Shown: piece by piece, positions 26,136-34,483 of the stretch
Layout of the letters: each line of letters begins with the position of its first letter
Position numbering within the stretch: position 1 is the stretch's first letter
Assembly: GCF_036924515.1 (NCBI RefSeq)
Contig: NZ_JAZHRR010000001.1
Location: forward strand, 839,001-903,000
Source: Bradyrhizobium sp. AZCC 1610
GTDB taxonomy: Bacteria; Pseudomonadota; Alphaproteobacteria; Rhizobiales; Xanthobacteraceae
DNA length: 64,000 bases
Direction: 5' to 3'
Translations under genes and position numbers: made by a program
The notes under the pieces: model-generated
The model's database searches: none
Seen by the model: the letters and a program-made list of their open reading frames with translations, nothing else
Told to the model about the DNA's origin: nothing

Positions 26136-27053
26136 ATGTCCGATCAAGTCGTCATATCGCCCGTTGTGCGCCAACCGAGATCGTATGCGTGGTGGAACGC
26201 GGTAAACGCCTGGCTGCTGCTGCTGCCCGCGACTGTGCTGCTGGTTGCGTTCACGCACTACCCGATCTTGGCGACGATTCGGCATTCCTTCTTCATCATG
26301 CGGCGCAACGGCACGGAGGTTTTCGTCGGCCTCGACAGTTACCGCTCGATGGCGGCCGATCCGATTTTCTGGAGAGCGCTCGTCAACAATTTTTGGTTCG
26401 CACTCGGTACGATTCCGACATCGATCGCGCTGGCGCTGCTGATGGCGATGTGGGTCAACCGCAACATGCGCGGGCGCGGCTTCCTGCGTCTTGCCTATTT
26501 CACGCCCACCGTGCTGCCGATGATAGCGGTTGCCAACATCTGGCTGTTTTTTTACACGCCGGACTATGGATTGCTGGATCAGCTCCGCGGGCTGATCGGT
26601 TTCGCAGGTTGGAATTGGCTCGGCGACCCCTCGACCGTGATGAGCTGCCTGGTCGTCATGGTGATCTGGAAGGAAGCCGGATTCTTCATGATCTTCTATC
26701 TCGCCGCGCTGCAGCAGCTTTCGCCCGATCTTGAGGAAGCGGCGGCCGTTGAGGGTGCGAGCCGCTGGTACACGTTCCGGCGAATTACCTTTCCACTGCT
26801 GATGCCGACCACCCTGTTCGTGGCGATCAATGCGGTCATCAATTCGTTCAAGCTGGTCGATCACCTTGTCATCATGACCAAGGGTGGTCCCAACAATGCA
26901 AGTACATTGCTGCTTTATTACATCTACGAAGTTGCATTCACGTTCCAGGATTCAGCCTATGCGGCGACACTGACGGTGGTACTTCTGGTCCTACTGAGCA
27001 CGGTTGCACTGATCAAGTTCGGTTATCTCGATCGTAGGATCCATTATCAATGA
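26136..27053 (+). CDS. ugpA: ABC transporter permease, UgpA type
   Basis: 305 residues with six membrane helices. Helix one is LLLPATVLLVAFTHYPILAT; the coupling EAA loop reads LEEAAAVEGASRWYTFRRIT FPLL, the site that contacts the ATPase. Typical MalF/UgpA sections AYFTPTVLPMIAVANIWLFF and VIMTKGGPNNASTLLLYYIY are present. It pairs with the next gene, whose ATG overlaps its stop by four bases (ATGA). With UgpB and UgpC it forms the channel for glycerol-3-phosphate or related substrates. No lesion seen. Confidence 0.92.
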   Translation: MSDQVVISPVVRQPRSYAWWNAVNAWLLLLPATVLLVAFTHYPILATIRHSFFIMRRNGTEVFVGLDSYRSMAADPIFWRALVNNFWFALGTIPTSIALALLMAMWVNRNMRGRGFLRLAYFTPTVLPMIAVANIWLFFYTPDYGLLDQLRGLIGFAGWNWLGDPSTVMSCLVVMVIWKEAGFFMIFYLAALQQLSPDLEEAAAVEGASRWYTFRRITFPLLMPTTLFVAINAVINSFKLVDHLVIMTKGGPNNASTLLLYYIYEVAFTFQDSAYAATLTVVLLVLLSTVALIKFGYLDRRIHYQ

Positions 27054-27859
27054 ACGGGCGGACGCATCCTCTTGAAGTGATCGCCGCGTGGCTATTGGCA
27101 TTGCTTTGGCTTGCGCCGCTGGCCTATGCCTTCTGGAGCGCGCTGCATCCGGCCGCTTTTGCAACGTCGTTCAGCCTATCTGCGCCGTGGACGCTGGAGA
27201 ATTTTGCACGGGCTTGGAATCAGGCGCCGTTCGGCCGATATTATTTCAATACGGTCGTTCTGGTCGTTCTGATCCTGATTGGGCAACTCGTCCTGTCGAC
27301 CCTGGCGGCATACGCGTTCGCGCGCTTCAAGTTCAAGGGCAGCGGCATCGCGTTCGCGCTCGTCCTGCTCCAATTGATGATCATGCCGGACGTGCTGATC
27401 GTCGAGAACTACCGCATGATTGGAACGCTCGGGTTGTTGGATACCATCCCGGCGATCGCGTTGCCGTATCTTGCGAGCGCATTCGGCATCTTCCTGTTAC
27501 GGCAGACATTCAAGAGCGTTCCGCAGGAACTGGTCGAAGCAGCCCGGGTCGAGGGGGCAGGACCATTGGAGATTCTCTGGCGGGTTTACGTTCCGCTGGC
27601 GCGGCCCACGTATGTCGCGTTCGGTCTCGTTTCGGTCAGCTATCACTGGAACAATTTCCTGTGGCCACTGATCGTCACAAATTCGGTGGAAGCCAGGCCT
27701 CTGACCGTTGGGCTGGCTGTGTTCGGCGCACCGGAGACCGGTGTGGACTGGTCGATCATCACCGCTGCGACCGTAATGACGATGGCGCCGCTGCTGTTCG
27801 CTTTCCTTCTGTTCCAGCGGCAGTTCGTCCAATCCTTTATGCGTGCGGGAATCCGCTGA
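27050..27859 (+). CDS. ugpE: ABC transporter permease, UgpE type
   Basis: 269 residues and six helices, the MalG/UgpE half of the channel. The EAA loop is LVEAARVEGAGPLEILWRVY VPLARP. N-terminal AWLLALLWLAPLAYAFWSAL and NTVVLVVLILIGQLVLSTLA AYAFARFKFKG are typical. It overlaps the preceding permease by four bases and its TGA shares a base with the ATG of the phosphoesterase gene, so the three are translationally coupled. The position at the end of the transporter block matches the family's usual gene order. Confidence 0.92.
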   Translation: MNGRTHPLEVIAAWLLALLWLAPLAYAFWSALHPAAFATSFSLSAPWTLENFARAWNQAPFGRYYFNTVVLVVLILIGQLVLSTLAAYAFARFKFKGSGIAFALVLLQLMIMPDVLIVENYRMIGTLGLLDTIPAIALPYLASAFGIFLLRQTFKSVPQELVEAARVEGAGPLEILWRVYVPLARPTYVAFGLVSVSYHWNNFLWPLIVTNSVEARPLTVGLAVFGAPETGVDWSIITAATVMTMAPLLFAFLLFQRQFVQSFMRAGIR

Positions 27860-28698
27860 TGCGGTTGATCACGTGGAATATCCAGTGCGGAAAGGGTTGC
27901 GACGGCGTGACCGACCTGGAGCGGATCGTCGCCGTAGCGAAGGAGATGGCCGACGTAGATGTCTTCTGTTTCCAGGAAGTATCTACCAGTTTTTCCAAAC
28001 TCGACGGCAATACGGATCAAAGCGGGCAACTTGCTGCGCTGCTATCCGATTATCTGCCGGTGTTTCGCCCGGCGATCGAAACGATGGACAGCGCGGGCGG
28101 ATTACACCGGTTCGGAAACATGACGCTGTCGCGCTTGCCGGTCTTGCAGATTGCCAATCACCTGCTGCCGTGGCCGGGAGCTGGCGCCACGCGCAGCATG
28201 CGCCGTCACGCGTTGGAGGTCACGGTCCAGGCCGCGTTCGGCGTGCTGCGGATCGTCAATACGCATCTTGAATACCACTCTGCCGATCAGCGCGAAGCGC
28301 AGATTGCGCGGCTGCTGGATTTACAGCAGGAGGCGTCGACGAGTTCCAAGGCATCGGTTTCCCAGCACAACGAGCCTTACGGGAGTCAGACGCTGGCGGC
28401 GCCGAGCGTGTTATGCGGTGATTTCAACTTCGACGTCACCGACCGGCAGCATGCACTGATTGATCGATCGGCTCGGCCCGGTCTTAACTACCGGGACGCA
28501 TGGGCCATCTGCCATCCGGGCCAACCGCGATCGCCAACCTGCGGACTGTACGATCGTGTGCAATGGGCGGATGGGCCGGACTGTCGCGACTTTATTTTCA
28601 CTACAGAAGATCTGACCGGCCGGATCCGCCGCGTCCAAGTCAATAGCAAGACCGACGCTTCTGATCATCAACCTATCTTCATCGAACTGGCTGATTGA
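27859..28698 (+). CDS. endonuclease/exonuclease/phosphatase-family phosphoesterase
   Basis: 279 residues with the EEP metallo-hydrolase marks in order: N-terminal LITWNIQCGKG (Asn of motif I), VFCFQEV (metal-binding Glu), RIVNTHLEYHS (catalytic His), VLCGDFNFD (Asp and Asn), RDFIFTTEDL and SDHQPIFIEL (terminal Asp-His pair). The family includes nucleases, sphingomyelinases and inositol or glycerophosphodiester phosphatases. Because it is coupled to a Ugp-type importer it may split the imported phosphodiester in the cytoplasm; there is no signal peptide. Substrate is inferred, not shown. Confidence 0.85.
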   Translation: MRLITWNIQCGKGCDGVTDLERIVAVAKEMADVDVFCFQEVSTSFSKLDGNTDQSGQLAALLSDYLPVFRPAIETMDSAGGLHRFGNMTLSRLPVLQIANHLLPWPGAGATRSMRRHALEVTVQAAFGVLRIVNTHLEYHSADQREAQIARLLDLQQEASTSSKASVSQHNEPYGSQTLAAPSVLCGDFNFDVTDRQHALIDRSARPGLNYRDAWAICHPGQPRSPTCGLYDRVQWADGPDCRDFIFTTEDLTGRIRRVQVNSKTDASDHQPIFIELAD

Positions 28699-29500
28699 AC
28701 AAGTTGCCTGTCACTCTTCTGATAGAGTAGGGGCCTTCAGAGCGAAGGCGCGACGCGCTCCCGGGGTCGATCGAGCCATGCTTCCCATGCTCGGACCAAC
28801 CGGGCTTGAGCGCGAGCGCCCAAACCGCATCAGAATCGGGTAGTGCCTCAGTTTGAAATGGGCGGCCTTGGCGGCATCAAATGGAAGTACTCAGGTCTCG
28901 CGATCCCGGCCCGCTCGCGCATCATCAGTTCGAAAAAGCCCGCAACCAAGGCGGCCCCAGCTAGGCCAAAACAGCCACGCTTCAGTGGAGTGCAGAGGCC
29001 GGCCGAAGCTATTCGGTCAAGAGTGGTCGCGATGGAATACGCCAAGAAGTTCACCCAGCTTATCCATCTTGTAATAATGCGGTGTTTTTCATGAATGTGT
29101 GTCCCTCTAAGCACGGCTCCTGTCTCGCTAAGTTTATCGACACAGGGCGAATGCCAAGAGGACCTAAAGGCGGAAAACGTCCAGCCGTCGGCAGCGCTCG
29201 AGCAGCAGGCCGCGCGGCGGGATAGAATTATCAAGGCGTGGTGCGAGACCCGGCCGGGAAGTTTCGATTTCCGTCTTTTCAATCCGGTGATAGGATTTCG
29301 CTCGGCGTCGGGGTGTTGACACCGGCGCTCTAGCACAAACTATCCCCGTCCCGCCTTCGCGCGGGCGGGGTTTTTCCGCCCGGGTCGAAACGAGGGCACC
29401 TATGCGGCTTCAACCATTCCTCGGCGGCACGATACTTGTCCTGCCTTTCGGGCTTGGCGTTTGGGTCGTCCTTCAGTACGTCCCGGTGCACTCGCATTAG
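28699..29500. other. intergenic stretch, no firm gene
   Basis: About 800 bases. On the minus strand a frame ending at 28848 contains a hydrophobic run (GCFGLAGAALVAGFFELMMR) that could be a remnant membrane segment; on the plus strand a frame ending at 29319 (ARRDRIIKAWCETRPGSFDF) stops just before a strong terminator. I recognise neither and see no good ribosome site for either. Confidence 0.35.
29344..29375 (+). terminator. strong intrinsic terminator
   Basis: CCCCGTCCCGC pairs with GCGGGCGGGG (one bulge) across CTTCGC and is followed by TTTTT. It ends an unidentified plus-strand transcript that reaches at least 29320. Confidence 0.85.
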
Positions 29501-29680
29501 ATGCGCGCGATGGTGAAGGAAACCAAATTTTTCCGGAAGCAGGCGGCCAAGGCTGAACGCTTGGCGCGGTCCGCCTCGGACCCCGAAATCTCGCAAAATT
29601 TCTTGAATATGGCGAAGGCCTATCGCAGTCAGGCGGACGTGTTGAAGGCCAAGAAAAAGTTCGGCAAAAAGCAGCATTGA
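29501..29680 (+). CDS. 59-residue conserved hypothetical protein (KETKFFRKQA family)
   Basis: Reads MRAMVKETKFFRKQAAKAER, LARSASDPEISQNFLNMAKA, YRSQADVLKAKKKFGKKQH. The ATG at 29510 (MVKETKFF) is an equally good start; neither has a strong ribosome site. The sequence is an amphipathic, strongly basic helical hairpin and I recognise the KFFRKQA.KAER.A......E.....L.MA.AYR.QADVLKA.K pattern from many Bradyrhizobium-type genomes. Role unknown. It follows a terminator and is not in an operon. Confidence 0.65.
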   Translation: MRAMVKETKFFRKQAAKAERLARSASDPEISQNFLNMAKAYRSQADVLKAKKKFGKKQH

Positions 29681-29967
29681 TCAAGAGTGCCTGTTTTCAG
29701 ATGGCGACCGGCCCTAATTCGGCCAGTAGTACGCGCGATCGAGCTCTGCTGTTTCCTCCGCAGGACTAGATTAACAAAGGGCCAGCCCGAGACACTGGAG
29801 TTCCAGCCTAGCGCGGCCAAAACGGAAGGCCGGTCCACCTAAAGACCATTCCCAACTTGCTTTTGCAGGGGCGCTCAATCTATCCTTGGTGCTTGGCCTC
29901 GACCTCATTGGGAAGGGCTTTGTGGCTCCAGAGAGAGCCCGTAAAACGAAGGCAAAGGAGGAACGCT

Positions 29968-30828
29968 ATGACGAAGCATTTTGCGTTGAGTCTAGCTGTC
30001 GCGCTCGGCCTTGCGGCAGTCGCCGCGCCGGCCCCCGCACAAGAGGGTCCGAAACTTTACGTCTTCACATCTGGCTCGTTGGGAGGCTTCCCGAAGGCAG
30101 CCCTGCAGATGGGCGGGCAAGGCAACATCGACTGGGCGCCTGTAAGTTTCTACGTGCTCAAACATCCCAAGGGCAACGTCATCATCGACACCGGAAACAA
30201 CGACAAGACGATCACCGACCCCGAGGGATGGTGGGGACCTCTCGCCAAGGGCTTCGGCCTTAAAATGACCAAGGATGACGCGATTCCAGCGCAACTTGCC
30301 AAGATCGGTCTCAAGACCGACGACATCAAATACGTGGTCGCCGGTCACCTGCATCTCGATCACGGCGGAAACGTCGGCCAGTTTCCGAATTCAACCCTCG
30401 TCGTCCAGGAAGATGAGCTGAAGGCTGCCTGGTGGCCGGATGTCGGCTTCTCCGTCTATTACATTCCAGGCGATTTCGCCGACACGAAGAAAATGAACGT
30501 CATCCGCCTCAACGGCGATCTGGACCTGTTCGACGACGGCTCGGTGCGTGTCATGCGTGCTCCAGGCCATACCCCAGGCAGCCAGTTCGTGACCGTGAAG
30601 CTGCCCAAGACCGGCTCGGTCATCCTCACCAGCGACGTGGTCTATCTCAAGGAAAATCTCGACAAGAACCTCATCCCGCCGATCCCGGGCACACAAAACC
30701 CGGGCGATGCCTATCGCAGCTATCAGCGCATTAGGCTGGTGCGCGATGCGAATAACGCGCAGATTTTCTACGGGCACGATCCGGAAATCTTCAAGGCGAC
30801 GAAGAAGGCGCCCGAGTTTTACGATTGA
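29968..30828 (+). CDS. secreted metallo-beta-lactamase-fold hydrolase (AHL-lactonase-like)
   Basis: 286 residues from the ATG after AAAGGAGG. Signal peptide MTKHFALSLAVALGLAAVAA, cleaved near APA. The zinc-site motif is HLHLDH (residues 127-132), followed by further ligands in APGHTPGSQ, LTSDVVY (bridging Asp) and the late YGHDPE histidine, so a dinuclear site is complete. Spacing resembles the AiiA/AttM group of N-acyl-homoserine lactonases rather than beta-lactamases, but those are usually cytoplasmic. An exported form could quench signals or cleave lactones outside. It lies about 125 bases before an ABC operon and might be its first gene. Confidence 0.85.
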   Translation: MTKHFALSLAVALGLAAVAAPAPAQEGPKLYVFTSGSLGGFPKAALQMGGQGNIDWAPVSFYVLKHPKGNVIIDTGNNDKTITDPEGWWGPLAKGFGLKMTKDDAIPAQLAKIGLKTDDIKYVVAGHLHLDHGGNVGQFPNSTLVVQEDELKAAWWPDVGFSVYYIPGDFADTKKMNVIRLNGDLDLFDDGSVRVMRAPGHTPGSQFVTVKLPKTGSVILTSDVVYLKENLDKNLIPPIPGTQNPGDAYRSYQRIRLVRDANNAQIFYGHDPEIFKATKKAPEFYD

Positions 30829-30952
30829 GATCTGAATCGGCGAGGGCTCTGCTCGGGAGCAGGGCCCGCACCAGACCGTCCAGGCGAGCCTGCCGGGGCG
30901 ACGCAGTCGCAGGCCTGTCTGCAGGGCAGACGCTGCTTTGTCGGGGCGCTGC

Positions 30953-31708
30953 ATGACCATCTCGTCAATCGACGCGGCGCCGCGCGAGGATGCGCCAATC
31001 CGTGCGACGGATACCCCGGCCATCTCAGCGGTCAGCGTAAGCAAACGCTACGGCTCGGTCACGGCGCTGGACCGGCTCACGCTCGACATCCGCCGCGGCG
31101 AAGTGTTCGGCCTGTTGGGACCGAACGGCTCCGGCAAAACCACCTTCATGCGGCTGCTCGCGGGCTACCTGCTGCCGTCTGCAGGGCGGCTCACGGTGGC
31201 AGGCCTCGACACAGTGCGCGATTCGCTCGCGGTGCGGCGGCTTATCGGCTATGTGCCGGAATCGGCGCCTCTCTACCGGCAAATGCGCGTCGGCGAATTC
31301 CTGGCATTCATGGCCCGGCTCCGCGGCTTGCCTGAACGGACGGTGGCCGCCGCCGTGGAGCGTGTCGTCGACCGGCTGGCGTTAGGTGCTGTGGTGGACA
31401 AGCCGACCCGGGCCCTGTCGCGTGGCTATCGCCAGCGGGCTGCGCTCGCTCAGGCATTGATCCACGATCCCGACATCCTCATCCTCGACGAGCCGACCAA
31501 CGGGCTTGATCCACGCCAGATCATCGAAATGAGGGGGCTGATCCGCTCGCTTGCCGGACGCCATACGGTGCTCATGAGTTCGCATATCCTCAGTGAGGTG
31601 GAGAAAACCTCGGACCGGGTGGCGGTGATGCTCGACGGCCGGTTGCTCGGCGTTCGGGCGATCGCCGACACCCCGAATCTCGAGAGCTGGTTTTTGTCGC
31701 TGACATGA
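30953..31708 (+). CDS. ABC transporter ATP-binding protein (GldA-like)
   Basis: About 251 residues from the ATG at 30953 (a TTG 15 bases earlier is possible). Walker A LLGPNGSGKTT (near residues 54-64), signature LSRGYRQRAALAQAL, Walker B DILILDEPTNGLDP and the switch region SSHILSEVEKTSD are intact. The type is the DrrA/GldA export class. The next gene's ATG overlaps its stop, and the following proteins are GldF- and GldG-like, so this drives a three-part ABC system that in Bacteroidota belongs to gliding but in Proteobacteria has no settled role. Confidence 0.9.
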   Translation: MTISSIDAAPREDAPIRATDTPAISAVSVSKRYGSVTALDRLTLDIRRGEVFGLLGPNGSGKTTFMRLLAGYLLPSAGRLTVAGLDTVRDSLAVRRLIGYVPESAPLYRQMRVGEFLAFMARLRGLPERTVAAAVERVVDRLALGAVVDKPTRALSRGYRQRAALAQALIHDPDILILDEPTNGLDPRQIIEMRGLIRSLAGRHTVLMSSHILSEVEKTSDRVAVMLDGRLLGVRAIADTPNLESWFLSLT

Positions 31709-32406
31709 GAACACTGCGCATCCTCTTCGCCAAGGAACTGAACGCGACGTTGACGTCGCCGATCGGTTACACGGTCGCGGCCGTGTTCCTGCTCGTGCTC
31801 GGCTATACCTTCAGTCTGACGCTTTTCGTCACCAAGGTCGCCAACCTCCAATACATCTTTCACCAGATGTACGTGTTGTCGATCCTGCTGGTGCCCGTTC
31901 TGACCATGCGCACCTTCGCCGAGGAGCGGCGATCGGAAACGCTCGAACTGCTGCTCACCGCGCCGGTTCGCGAGCTCTCGGTCGTGCTGGCGAAATATGC
32001 CGCTACGCTGACGCTCGTGCTCGGGATTTTCGCGCTAACGCTCATTTACGCCGTGATCCTCGGCCGCTACGGCGAACCGGATTGGGGACCGATTTATGCC
32101 GGCTATCTGGCGCTCGCGCTCCACGCCTCGCTGCTAGTCGCCGTCGGTCTCCTGATGTCGAGCATTACCGAGAGCCAGGTCGTGGCCGCGGCGTTGTCGA
32201 TCGGCGCGTTCCTGATGCTTTGGTTTGCCGATTCGGTGTCCTATCTTCTGCCACCCCCGTTCGACAGCTTTGCAATCAACCTCTCTTTGATAGGCCACTT
32301 CAAACCGATGGTCAGCGGCTCGGTGTTCCTGTCGGACATCGGCTATTTCGTCACCGCGAGCATGCTTGCGCTTTTCCTGACCGCCTGGGGGCTTGCGCAG
32401 CGATGA
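31705..32406 (+). CDS. ABC-2 type permease (GldF-like)
   Basis: 233 residues with six hydrophobic segments. RILFAKELNATLTSPIGYTV AAVFLLVLGY followed by the periplasmic turn and TMRTFAEERRSETLELLLTA PVRELSVVLAKY is the typical ABC-2/GldF start, where ELNA..TSP..Y and EERRSGTLELL are the conserved coupling elements. Overlaps its ATPase gene by four bases upstream and the GldG-like gene by four bases downstream, so the three should be made in equal amounts. Confidence 0.9.
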   Translation: MRTLRILFAKELNATLTSPIGYTVAAVFLLVLGYTFSLTLFVTKVANLQYIFHQMYVLSILLVPVLTMRTFAEERRSETLELLLTAPVRELSVVLAKYAATLTLVLGIFALTLIYAVILGRYGEPDWGPIYAGYLALALHASLLVAVGLLMSSITESQVVAAALSIGAFLMLWFADSVSYLLPPPFDSFAINLSLIGHFKPMVSGSVFLSDIGYFVTASMLALFLTAWGLAQR

Positions 32407-33965
32407 GCGACCAGCAAGGTTTGACCGATCTGCCGGCCGGGGATACCAGCTTTCTTCACAGCCTTCTCGAGTCGCTGCAGTCGCTCGACTGGATCAATCT
32501 CGGCTGGTTTGCCGGGGTAGTGCTCGCGCTGGTGCTGTTGTTTGCGGCCGGGCTGAAAGTGCCGGCGAGGCTCGCCTTCGCCAGCCGCATGGCCTCCGCC
32601 ACGCTTGTCGTCGCCGCCGCCGTCATGGTCACGATCCTCGCCAATGTCGCGCTGTTCCGTCACGACGCCCACCTCGACCTCACGCACGACAAAGCCTTCA
32701 CGCCGTCGGCGGAGGCGGGCGAAGTGGTGCGCAGGCTCAGCGAACCCATCGACGTCGTCTATTTCTACCAGAAGCAGAACCAGGCGGCGCGGGCGCTCGG
32801 CGCTATGCTGCGGCAACTCGAACGGCAGAATGCGAATTTTCGCGTGCAGCAGATCGACGCCGATCAGAATCCGGCGCTGGCCAGCAGCCAGGGCGTGCGA
32901 ACCTATAATTCCGCCGTACTGCGCCTCGGCGAACGCCGTGTCGAAGTGATCACCACAGACGACCGCGAGATCGCGCTCGGTGTGTTGCGGCTGTTGCGGA
33001 CCCGTGAGGTCGTGATCTGCTTCGCCTCGGGCCACGGCGAATACGACATCGACAATTTCGAATTCCACACGCATTTTGAGGGTGCCCACAATCATAGCCA
33101 TAACGTCTCCGGCACCGGGGTAGTGCAGATGGAGCAGCACGGCCTCGGCCGCCTGAGACGCGCCATTGAGAAGCTCGGCCTAGTCGCCCGAAAGGTCTCC
33201 TTCGCCACTGGGCAACCGATCCCGGACGATTGCGCTGCGATCGTCGAAGCCAATCCGCGGACCCGCTACAGCCCCGGCGAAACCGACGTGCTGCGCCGCT
33301 ATCTGGAACGCGGCGGCTCTGCGATGTTCCTGATCGAGCCGGACTATACCCTCGATGAGAGCATCGCGGCCCTACTTGCCGGCCTCGGCATCGCGGTGCG
33401 CGATGGTGTGATCGTCGATCCGACCGAGCATTATTTCACCGATGAGCAGATGATTGCCGTATCGCGCTACGGCGCCCACCCTGCAACGCGGGGGCTGGCA
33501 CTCTCATTCTATCCCGGTGCGCGTCCGCTAGAAATCTTGGCAGCGCCGGGCGTGCAGGTGACGCCACTGGCTGCCAGCAGCGGCGACAGCTACATCATCG
33601 CCAACCGTCTGGGGAACCAGACCAAGGCGAAGTCCGGGCCGCGCTCCTCGCAGATCATTGTGCTTGCCGCCGAGGGACGGCTGGAAGGATCGGCGGCAGC
33701 GCCCTTCCGCATGATCGTCGCGGGCGACGCCGATTTCGCCTCCAATTCCTTCTTTCCTTATCTGGCCAATTCCGACGCCGTGCTGGCCGCAATCTCCTGG
33801 CTGACGCGTGAGGAACGGGCGCCGGCGATGAGACCGCCGGTCGAGGTGCTGCCGACGGTGTCGCTCACCGGCGAGCAGATGCGCGGCATCTTCCTCGTCA
33901 CAGTTCTGCTGATTCCCGGCTTGATAGCATTCGCCGGCAGCGCGATGTGGTGGTGGCGGAGATGA
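32403..33965 (+). CDS. GldG-like ABC auxiliary protein (IFT/ABC-type_uncharacterised domain)
   Basis: 520 residues. Two membrane helices near the N-terminus (WFAGVVLALVLLFAAGLKVP and ASATLVVAAAVMVTILANVA), a large periplasmic region and a C-terminal anchor (FLVTVLLIPGLIAFAGSAMW). The periplasmic part begins LDLTHDKAFTPSAEAGEVVR and has VVICFASGHGEYDIDNFEFH and VEANPRTRYSPGETDVLRRY, the GldG pattern of a Rossmann-like unit that reads SGHGE and PGE. A histidine-rich loop (HTHFEGAHNHSHN) is unusual and could bind metal, which is notable next to a HupE gene. Start at the ATG overlapping the permease stop. Confidence 0.85.
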   Translation: MSDQQGLTDLPAGDTSFLHSLLESLQSLDWINLGWFAGVVLALVLLFAAGLKVPARLAFASRMASATLVVAAAVMVTILANVALFRHDAHLDLTHDKAFTPSAEAGEVVRRLSEPIDVVYFYQKQNQAARALGAMLRQLERQNANFRVQQIDADQNPALASSQGVRTYNSAVLRLGERRVEVITTDDREIALGVLRLLRTREVVICFASGHGEYDIDNFEFHTHFEGAHNHSHNVSGTGVVQMEQHGLGRLRRAIEKLGLVARKVSFATGQPIPDDCAAIVEANPRTRYSPGETDVLRRYLERGGSAMFLIEPDYTLDESIAALLAGLGIAVRDGVIVDPTEHYFTDEQMIAVSRYGAHPATRGLALSFYPGARPLEILAAPGVQVTPLAASSGDSYIIANRLGNQTKAKSGPRSSQIIVLAAEGRLEGSAAAPFRMIVAGDADFASNSFFPYLANSDAVLAAISWLTREERAPAMRPPVEVLPTVSLTGEQMRGIFLVTVLLIPGLIAFAGSAMWWWRR

Positions 33966-34483
33966 ACCGGCTGGCCTGGGCAGCCGCAGCGCTCGGCGCC
34001 ACAGCCTTTCTCGCGGCTCTGGCGTTTACCGGCGGTCGCGGTGGCCCAGGGCTTCAGCCGTTCAAGCCCAAAGGACTGATGATGATTCCTCTCGAGGAGG
34101 TGCGCGAGGTCGATGTTACCGCCCCGCGTGGCCATTGGCATTTCGTGCGCACCCCCGAGGGCTGGCGCGCGACGCAGGGAACAGCCACCGCGGGTTTTGA
34201 GGCGCGGCTCGACAGCGCGCTCAAATTCCTGCGCAATTCGGGGCCGGACCGTGTTCTGACGGCTGCGGAAGTCGCCCAAGCCGGCACGGCGCAGTTTGGC
34301 CTCGCGCCGCCCCGGCTGCGCATCGTCGTCAACGGCCGAGGCGCCTCCGTCTTCGCCATTTCGTTCGGCGTCACCAATCCGATGGGCCTGTCGCATTATG
34401 CGAGGCTGGACGGGAGTCCGGAGATTGCGCTGCTGCCGGCCTTCGTCGCCGAGGAATGGGAGCGGACGGGAGGAACGCCGTGA
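33962..34483 (+). CDS. DUF4340-like periplasmic protein, short form
   Basis: 173 residues from the ATG that overlaps the preceding stop (ATGA). One N-terminal helix (LAWAAAALGATAFLAALAFT) and a periplasmic domain: MIPLEEVREVDVTAPRGHWH, FVRTPEGWRAT, then LRNSGPDRVLTAAEVAQAGT and FGLAPPRLRIVV. This resembles one unit of the DUF4340 proteins that often follow GldG-type genes; usual members are longer with several such units. It is presumably an accessory of the ABC system. GGAGG near its end serves the next gene. Confidence 0.75.
   Translation: MNRLAWAAAALGATAFLAALAFTGGRGGPGLQPFKPKGLMMIPLEEVREVDVTAPRGHWHFVRTPEGWRATQGTATAGFEARLDSALKFLRNSGPDRVLTAAEVAQAGTAQFGLAPPRLRIVVNGRGASVFAISFGVTNPMGLSHYARLDGSPEIALLPAFVAEEWERTGGTP

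Noticed and set aside
29330..29677. 115-codon minus-strand frame
   Set aside because: Runs through a strong terminator and opposite a recognised small protein; part of it (MRVHRDVLKDDPNAKPERQD) looks protein-like but there is no ribosome site.
30391..31044. 217-codon minus-strand frame opposite the lactonase-like gene
   Set aside because: Antisense shadow.
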